Origin: CADEGZ01 sp035443705
GTDB taxonomy: Bacteria > Pseudomonadota > Gammaproteobacteria > UBA6186 > Azoamicaceae
DNA: 26,177 bases
Assembly (NCBI GenBank): GCA_035443705.1
Contig: DAORSV010000014.1
Coordinates: forward strand, 1-26,177
Direction of reading: 5' to 3'
Position numbers and translations under genes: made by a program. Of the stretch, positions 15,570-20,641 are shown piece after piece (the stretch's first letter is position 1; each line of letters begins with the position of its first letter). A model generated the notes under the pieces. The model did no database searches, had not been told where the DNA came from, and saw only the letters and a list, made by a program, of their open reading frames with translations.

Positions 15570-15965
15570 GTGCTAATGACAGAGGATGAAAAAAAACGGC
15601 TAGCAGAATTAGATTGGCGTAAACGAAAAATTATAGAAGAAGAACAAACACGGCTAAATGATTTTAATGCCGACCAACGACGATTGCTGATTTTTTCGCA
15701 TATATTTCGGATGGCTCCTAAACTGAAGCATTTTTCTAAACGAGTACACAGAAAATTAAAACCTTGCGTAGTACCCTTTAATCAAAAAGTTGTCGATGAA
15801 AATAAAGCAGCGCATGAGGATGATGCTCAGACTGAAAAAAATAAACATCAAGAATCAAAAATACACCTTGCTTTGTTCCATAATGCTCAATCAAACTATA
15901 GGCAGAAAAGAGTCCACGAAGATCTTTTACGAACGTATGTCACCAATTTAAAGAAGCGCATATAA
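15570..15965 (+). CDS. Small charged protein of unknown function
   Basis: A 131-residue protein that I do not recognise. It is very rich in Lys, Arg, Glu, Asp, Gln and His, with no signal peptide or membrane segment. The first 35 residues (EKKRLAELDWRKRKIIEEEQ then TRLNDFNADQRR) and the last 30 (NYRQKRVHEDLLRTYVTNLK) look alpha-helical, possibly coiled coil; a basic stretch KLKHFSKRVHRKLKP lies in between. The GTG at 15570 is chosen because GGAG sits seven bases upstream; an ATG two codons on (15576) has poor spacing. It has its own perfect terminator, which supports a real transcribed gene. It could be a host-directed or nucleic-acid-binding protein, but nothing specific shows this. Confidence 0.7.
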   Translation: MLMTEDEKKRLAELDWRKRKIIEEEQTRLNDFNADQRRLLIFSHIFRMAPKLKHFSKRVHRKLKPCVVPFNQKVVDENKAAHEDDAQTEKNKHQESKIHLALFHNAQSNYRQKRVHEDLLRTYVTNLKKRI

Positions 15966-15980
15966 TATCCCTAAAATAAA

Positions 15981-16016
15981 AAAGGGGATAGAAAAATTAA
16001 TTCTATCCCCTTTCTT
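15981..16016 (+). terminator. Intrinsic terminator of the small orphan gene
   Basis: A perfect 13-bp stem AAAGGGGATAGAA / TTCTATCCCCTTT (15981-15993 and 16001-16013) with a 7-nt loop starts 16 bp after the stop codon and runs into CTTTAAT. The A-rich left and T-rich right sides could let it work in both directions. Confidence 0.85.
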
Positions 16017-16053
16017 TAATAGTTAAAGGTTATCTGAATTACTTAATTATAGT

Positions 16054-16155
16054 GCAGTTGCCCTGATTACACACTCATAAAAGTGTTAAGAATACATAAA
16101 CATGTCCGGTTTTTAGAATCGGTAGTTGTCAACATTAACACACTCATAAAAGTGT
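16054..16155. repeat. Degenerate direct repeat, two copies about 68 bp apart (IS target)
   Basis: Copy A (16054-16090) and copy B (16122-16155) share the pattern G(C/T)AGTTG(C/T)C, three variable bases, ATTA, then an identical ACACTCATAAAAGTGT. That core is an imperfect palindrome, ACACT-CATAAA-AGTGT. The IS begins within the end of copy B, and the core appears a third time at 17919-17934 through target duplication; just beyond it AATAC...AACAT also resembles sequence after copy A. Apart from these repeats and a weak hairpin near 16108-16124, the 16017-16152 stretch shows no gene. Confidence 0.7.
16137..16152. repeat. Target site duplication, left copy (16 bp)
   Basis: AACACACTCATAAAAG immediately flanks the TGTAAGAGC end of the insertion sequence and is repeated exactly at the other side (17919-17934). 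This defines the element boundaries. The duplication is perfect, so the insertion is probably recent. Confidence 0.88.
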
Positions 16156-16184
16156 AAGAGCAAAGCCTAATGTCCCCTTTTTGG
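16153..16184 (+). repeat. Terminal inverted repeat, end downstream of the transposase
   Basis: This 32-bp end starts TGTAAGAGCAAAGCCTAATG and continues TCCCCTTTTTGG. It pairs with the reverse complement of 17886-17918 apart from two substitutions and one extra A. It matches the inner motif at 17862-17887 even better than the outer one over GCAAAGCCTAATGTCCCC. Confidence 0.88.
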
Positions 16185-16462
16185 AGCTCTGAGTGCCCCA
16201 ACTTTTAAGAGGAAGAGATACCCCTTAAGTGGGTCTATGGGACATTCTATGCCAAGACGTTTTGAGGGTGCAAATCGCGCATGGTGGGCGGATTGTGAAA
16301 GGATCCCTGTGGACATGTGGACAAGCCCTTTGGGTCGGGCAGAGCCCTGCGGGACGTGGGGACAACCCGTGGACAACTCTGGGAGAGTTGCCCACCGGTT
16401 GCCCAGACTCTCGCCCTCTTGCCCACGATGCCCACAGGGGTAGTCACAAATTTTTAAAATTT
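16178..16462. other. GC-rich structured non-coding segment inside the IS
   Basis: Between the transposase stop and the terminal repeat lie 278 bp with no credible gene and visibly higher GC than either the host genes or the transposase. GTGGACA occurs at 16309, 16317 and 16369 and (T)TGCCCA occurs four times downstream. Positions 16366-16398 form a hairpin with a 15-position stem (13 paired, one A-C and one C-C mismatch) and a GGG loop. CCCTGTGG (16305-16312) and CCACAGGG (16432-16439) could close the whole region. The role is unknown; a transcript end, a transposase or host factor site, or an RNA are all possible. Confidence 0.6.
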
Positions 16463-17782
16463 TTAGGGGAGAAATACTGGCTCGACATTTTTATTTTCGG
16501 GTTGAGAAATACTTTCGTTTTTTGGAAACGCAAACTTATATCTTTTTCGCCAAGGATGTTCTTTCGTAGACTTTGTAATTTTTTTCTGCTGCATCAAATT
16601 ATCAAGATGCGCATTTAAAGACTTATCATCTATCGTCGAGCCACTGTTTTTCGTACGGACATTCAGCGTCTTATAATCAAGCTTATCACCCATTGAGGAT
16701 AATAAACGTGTATCACCATTTAACATTCGGCATATAGTCACTAGGCTCTGTTGCAAACGACGACCTTTCCCTTCAACCAATATTTGATAAATTGTATTTT
16801 CGAAACCCATTTCTAAATTTTTGCTCAGCTTTCGTTTCGATTGAATGCTCAAAATATGTTCTAATGTTTCATCGTCGGGTATAGAACATTGATGCAGATC
16901 TTTAGGCTCACGCGCACATACTGAAAATTGTTTGTTATGCTTGGGTAAATACGTCGGCAAAAATTTATTGCCATCTTCTATAGTATTAATTCCTTTCAAC
17001 CTAAACTCTTTAACCAATCTATCTTGAAAAACCCTGTTTTTTCGTTCCACTCGCCCTTTTGCCTGAGCAGAATTTGCACAAATTCCTTCAATACCAAGAT
17101 CACTGCAAGCACGTTCAAATTGCGTTAAATTAACTTCTGCTGTTTTTGCATTGCTAACTCTGAAAATCACGTGTCTATCGCTGTAATAAGCCAGAGGTAT
17201 TCCATAAGTTTTTATGTGTGCACTCATGCCTCTAAAATACGCTGCTGTCGTTTCAGTAGGCTCTAGCTGGGCATATAATACACTGCTAGTAGCATCGTCA
17301 ACAAACAAAATTAAGCAACAAACAGGTCCTCGATTTTCAAACCATGCGTGTGGTGAACCATCAATTTGTACTAATTCACCGAGACATGCGCGACGTGCTC
17401 GTCGCTGATGCACGGATTTCTTTTTTGTTATTTTACCTTTCCATAAATCAGCACCTATTAAAATTTTTCTGACCGATTCTTTACTTAATTCAATACTATC
17501 TAATTCTCTTAATTTTTCAGCCATAAAGGTTGGTCCGAAACCCACATATTTACTCTGTGCAAGCACAATGATTTGCTGCTTGATAACATCAGAGGTACGA
17601 TTAATTGCGGGTTGTCCTCGTCTCGTCGAAGTCAATCCTATCGCGCCATGTTTGCGCTCAGCTCGACATAAACGCTTCACCTGCCTGGTAGTAATACCTA
17701 AGGCAGTTGCCGCTTCTGACTGTTTAAGCACTTTGGCTTGTACTAATGCAATGACTTCCCGACGTTTCTCTTGTGAGCTCAT
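16463..17782 (-). CDS. IS1202-like (ISNCY family) DDE transposase
   Basis: A 439-residue protein. Residues 1-60 hold a helix-turn-helix of the family type (QSEAATALGITTRQVKRLCR) followed by an Arg-rich linker. The integrase-like core has the catalytic triad at Asp141 (LVQIDGSPHAWFENRG), Asp202 (YYSDRHVIFRVSN) and Glu246 (CANSAQAKGRVERKNRVFQD), all intact. The linking pattern (CCLILFVDDATS, ETTAAYFRG) is that of ISNCY/IS1202 proteins. The C-terminal 150 residues are poorly conserved and end basic and Asn-rich. GGGAG seven bases upstream of the ATG supports the start. The enzyme cuts and joins the element ends. No frameshift or internal stop is seen. Confidence 0.93.
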   Translation of the reverse strand: MSSQEKRREVIALVQAKVLKQSEAATALGITTRQVKRLCRAERKHGAIGLTSTRRGQPAINRTSDVIKQQIIVLAQSKYVGFGPTFMAEKLRELDSIELSKESVRKILIGADLWKGKITKKKSVHQRRARRACLGELVQIDGSPHAWFENRGPVCCLILFVDDATSSVLYAQLEPTETTAAYFRGMSAHIKTYGIPLAYYSDRHVIFRVSNAKTAEVNLTQFERACSDLGIEGICANSAQAKGRVERKNRVFQDRLVKEFRLKGINTIEDGNKFLPTYLPKHNKQFSVCAREPKDLHQCSIPDDETLEHILSIQSKRKLSKNLEMGFENTIYQILVEGKGRRLQQSLVTICRMLNGDTRLLSSMGDKLDYKTLNVRTKNSGSTIDDKSLNAHLDNLMQQKKITKSTKEHPWRKRYKFAFPKNESISQPENKNVEPVFLP

Positions 17783-17861
17783 ATGGTTGCTCCCGTTGGC
17801 TTGTTAAACAGAGGCCACCAGGGTATCAAGCGTCATGATTTTAAATGACTAACTTACATGT

Positions 17862-17918
17862 AAAAAAAGGGGACATTAGGCTTTGCCAGAAAGGGGACAT
17901 TTATGCTTTGCTCTTACA
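17862..17918 (-). repeat. Doubled terminal repeat at the transposase-upstream end
   Basis: Read inward, the end repeat (17918-17886, TGTAAGAGCAAAGCATAAAT then GTCCCCTTTCTGG) is followed directly by a second copy of the motif (17887-17862, TGGCAAAGCCTAATGTCCCC plus a T run). The opposite end has only one copy. Tandem sites like these are likely transposase-binding sites. An inverted repeat GTCAT-N8-ATGAC (17832-17849) lies between them and the transposase start and could be an operator. Confidence 0.75.
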
Positions 17919-17934
17919 AACACACTCATAAAAG
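17919..17934. repeat. Target site duplication, right copy (16 bp)
   Basis: AACACACTCATAAAAG directly follows the ...CTTACA end of the IS and is identical to 16137-16152. It lies 63 bp upstream of the start of the ankyrin-type gene. Confidence 0.88.
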
Positions 17935-17949
17935 TATGCAATACTGCAA

Positions 17950-17991
17950 CATTCTGTTAGAATGTCTGCAATATAATTATGTATGTAGGAG
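17950..17991 (+). promoter_or_regulatory. Candidate promoter element, hairpin and RBS of the ankyrin-type gene
   Basis: A consensus -10 hexamer TATAAT (17972-17977) has no convincing -35 at 16-18 bp upstream, so activation or an extended element may be needed. The -35 area is occupied by a perfect 6-bp inverted repeat CATTCT-GTT-AGAATG (17950-17964), a possible operator. GGAG at 17988-17991 is well spaced for the ATG at 17998. Confidence 0.35.
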
Positions 17992-17997
17992 ATAAAT

Positions 17998-20610
17998 ATG
18001 AGTACTACTTCGGAATTTTTACTTGGGAGTTTGGTAGACGCAGAATCTAAAACCTCTTTTGAATTATCCCAGAAGCCATATACTAAGTATACACAGTCCA
18101 ACTCCCCTCTCTTTCATCTTATTTTTATATTAAAAAGCGAATCAAGCCCGCTTGTGGCCTCTATTCAATCTTGTAAAGGTAATCTTGCTTTTTTGATTAA
18201 TATTACTCCTTCTACTATGCATATTCCCTTATTTCCGACGAGCAACTACAAATTAATTTCAAGGCATTTTCGAATAGATCAATATTGTAAAATCGATGAA
18301 AAAAATCGGCAGGGGCTTTCGCCCATACACTATACGGCAACCTACAAGTTTGAGAGTGATCCATCTAAAGAAAAACAATTCATTGTGGTTCATGGATTTT
18401 TAAATTCCCATGGGGACTATTTATATTCTGAGATAAAATCCTATCAGGATGAAGCTCGAACCCTTTTATCCCTTACTCAATTTACCACAAAAGAAGTTCA
18501 GGATCTCGAGCAAAGTTTAATAGTTAATATCAATATTTCCAGAACTCTATTAAATAATTTAATTCAAGAAAAAAAGAAACGAACGACTGATTTAAAAGCG
18601 CAAGCAGACAAAGATGAACAAGAACTGCTCCATTTAAGTCATAATACTTTAAATTCTCAAAAATCACTAGAGAAATATATTGTGGCTTCCAGATTACTTA
18701 TCAAAGGCATCACTAAATTGAATCAATATAGTGATATCCCCGATCCTAGACTAAAAATCATTCAAGACAGGCTATCTGTCTTAACCGAGAGAGCAGCGCT
18801 TTTAAAAGTTGTTAACTTATCCACCGTAGCAACAGCACAAGAAGAAGATAACCATCCCGAAGTAAATAATGATATCGAAAGTGTTCAAAACTCAATCGAA
18901 TCTACTCTTGAAAGCGTGGTTGAAGCAACTATCGATACTTTAGAAAAAGATGAAAAGCAGCTAAGCGCTTTGCCGCCAAACGATGATATAAAGCCATATG
19001 GTGAACTCTTCTTACCGAATTTAACGAAAATTGTTGCACAGCAAGAGGTAATAACAAAAACGGAAGAACATCTTATGCTCGCTCTGTGTTTACCTAACAC
19101 TCTCTCTGTAAAAAATAAAAAAAGACTGGAGCAGTTATTAACTAGAATTCACGCAATCGTTGAAAAACATTATGATCAATGCTTAAAAATTTTAGACTTT
19201 GGAAAACGCTCTAGGAATTTGTTGACCATTCAAACGCTTTTCCCATTATTAGAAGCCAAAGTATCCAAAGAGTTTTTCGAAGAATTAATTGACGAGTTAA
19301 TCAATAGCAAAAACAAGGAAATAATACAAGAATTTATAGTGATATGTGATTATTTCCACGTTCATTCTAGTCTTTATAACAATACTGTACTGGAGATGAG
19401 TGAGAAAAAAACCTATAAAATTGCAAGAAAAAAAATACCAAATTTTCCACTCTTACAAGATGATTCTGAACAGATAATAGAGAGCTTTCTTCTATTCACA
19501 ATATATATAAATAACAATTTAGATGCTTTTAGGATGTTATTAAAACATGGCGCTAATCCTAATGCTGGTGCACTGCAATCTGAAATCCATAAGGCAACGG
19601 TAAACACGACACTCTACTCCATTGTTCTATACTACGCCGAATATTATTTAGACTACATACAAGTTTTATTACAATACAATGCTAATCCAAATGTAGTTTA
19701 TAGTGACCAATATGTTTTAAACACCCATCGACAAGTGCTAAAAACTACAGTTACGGCGAGGAAAATAATTACAGGTGGATTTGCTCGTTGTCCTGTTGCA
19801 ATCGTTCCTGTGCCTATCATTCTCATTGCCTTGAGAGAACATTCTACAGGCATAGATTTACTGTTGCATCATACTGACGTAAGTGATTTAGCGCTTTTAT
19901 TAGCAACCATAGCCACCTCCCCCGAGTTCGCTATAAGAAGAAGAAACACACCTGAGCCTCTTTTGTGTCTATTGCCCGATTTAAGTACTGTAAATGATAA
20001 GTTCCCACAAGAAGAACACAAATTTTTTCCATTTCTTACATTTATTATTTATCCAACCGAAAATTCTGAAAAAATAAATACTATTGAAAATTATTCGACA
20101 TATTTTCAAAGTGCGCATGAAATTTTAAAAATGCATATGCTTACTTTAACTTCTGATAGTTTTGAAAAAGCCTATCAGAAATTATTTATAACAGCCGAGA
20201 AAGAAAGTTTGAAAAACGAATACAATAACGCGTATATGCATTTCATAGCATGCGAGTTTTTATTCATTGAGAGATATAAGTCATTAAGCATAGAAAGTGA
20301 GAAATTTCAACTGTTAGAAAAATATATTCCAACGCTCAGTACGACTAGTGCTCCAATAATTTCACAACGATTTTTTGGTTATCCAGCAGACACGATTGAA
20401 CGTTATAAAGGTTATCTTACTGTACGTGTAAAAGCATGCAAAAAATTAACACCCATGCCCCAACCTGCCGCCATAACATTTTCATTTTCAAACAAGCCTG
20501 CTGTAACAGATAATGTTACGCGAGTAACAGCAGAAGACAATATAAATATACAAGAAACAAAAAAGAACCCGTTAAAAACAAAATTAAAACATAAAAAAAA
20601 CAGAGTATAA
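17998..20610 (+). CDS. Ankyrin-repeat/coiled-coil protein, candidate secreted effector
   Basis: An 870-residue protein without a signal peptide or membrane helix. Residues 1-140 seem globular and unfamiliar. About 145-215 is rich in Lys/Glu/Gln heptad-like sequence and probably coiled coil, and 290-330 is acidic. Two ankyrin-type units are visible: LDAFRMLLKHGANPNAG near 508-524 and DYIQVLLQYNANPNVVYSDQ near 552-571; a further divergent unit (TGIDLLLHHTDVSDLALLLA) may lie near 620-640. The C-terminus is low-complexity and Lys-rich (KTKLKHKKNRV) and lacks a clear acidic E-block as seen in many Dot/Icm substrates. Base composition is visibly more AT-rich than the ribosomal genes, which suggests transfer. 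Ankyrin proteins of intracellular Legionellales often act inside host cells, so an effector role is plausible but unproven; no enzymatic domain is recognised. A good GGAG supports the start. Confidence 0.72.
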   Translation: MSTTSEFLLGSLVDAESKTSFELSQKPYTKYTQSNSPLFHLIFILKSESSPLVASIQSCKGNLAFLINITPSTMHIPLFPTSNYKLISRHFRIDQYCKIDEKNRQGLSPIHYTATYKFESDPSKEKQFIVVHGFLNSHGDYLYSEIKSYQDEARTLLSLTQFTTKEVQDLEQSLIVNINISRTLLNNLIQEKKKRTTDLKAQADKDEQELLHLSHNTLNSQKSLEKYIVASRLLIKGITKLNQYSDIPDPRLKIIQDRLSVLTERAALLKVVNLSTVATAQEEDNHPEVNNDIESVQNSIESTLESVVEATIDTLEKDEKQLSALPPNDDIKPYGELFLPNLTKIVAQQEVITKTEEHLMLALCLPNTLSVKNKKRLEQLLTRIHAIVEKHYDQCLKILDFGKRSRNLLTIQTLFPLLEAKVSKEFFEELIDELINSKNKEIIQEFIVICDYFHVHSSLYNNTVLEMSEKKTYKIARKKIPNFPLLQDDSEQIIESFLLFTIYINNNLDAFRMLLKHGANPNAGALQSEIHKATVNTTLYSIVLYYAEYYLDYIQVLLQYNANPNVVYSDQYVLNTHRQVLKTTVTARKIITGGFARCPVAIVPVPIILIALREHSTGIDLLLHHTDVSDLALLLATIATSPEFAIRRRNTPEPLLCLLPDLSTVNDKFPQEEHKFFPFLTFIIYPTENSEKINTIENYSTYFQSAHEILKMHMLTLTSDSFEKAYQKLFITAEKESLKNEYNNAYMHFIACEFLFIERYKSLSIESEKFQLLEKYIPTLSTTSAPIISQRFFGYPADTIERYKGYLTVRVKACKKLTPMPQPAAITFSFSNKPAVTDNVTRVTAEDNINIQETKKNPLKTKLKHKKNRV

Positions 20611-20622
20611 AGAATATTGAAA

Positions 20623-20635
20623 ATCCCAACGGGAT
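20623..20635. terminator. Short hairpin between convergent genes
   Basis: ATCCC-AAC-GGGAT lies in the 31-bp gap between the ankyrin-type gene and uvrA, which converge. On the minus strand it is followed by TTTTC, so it may help end uvrA transcription. It is short, and its function is uncertain. Confidence 0.35.
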
Positions 20636-20641
20636 GTTCCA

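Larger units (their letters stand above)
16153..17918 (-). mobile_element. IS1202-like (ISNCY) insertion sequence, complete, 1766 bp
   Basis: Boundaries are set by near-matching terminal inverted repeats (16153-16184 and 17886-17918; both start TGTAAGAGCAAAGC and share ATGTCCCCTTT, with two mismatches and one indel) and by a perfect 16-bp target duplication. One intact transposase gene is carried on the minus strand. The end upstream of the transposase carries a second internal copy of the terminal motif. The other end has about 270 bp of GC-rich, structured non-coding DNA. From memory, IS1202-family elements make unusually long target duplications, and 16 bp would suit a group reported at 15-18 bp. 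All parts needed for movement look intact. Confidence 0.9.

Noticed and set aside
16069..16100. dif-like Xer recombination site
   Set aside because: CACTCATAA followed by a 6-bp centre resembles a XerC arm, and IS1202-family elements can lie near dif sites, but the would-be XerD arm matches poorly and is not kept beside the third copy of the core.
16229..16618. Open frames on both strands of the GC-rich IS segment
   Set aside because: They are compositionally driven, lack ribosome sites, overlap the transposase end or each other and have implausible Trp/Pro/Cys-rich products.
16054..17934. CRISPR array from the repeated ACACTCATAAAAGTGT core
   Set aside because: There are only two original copies with a 68-bp period; the third arises from IS target duplication. 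No leader or cas gene is present.
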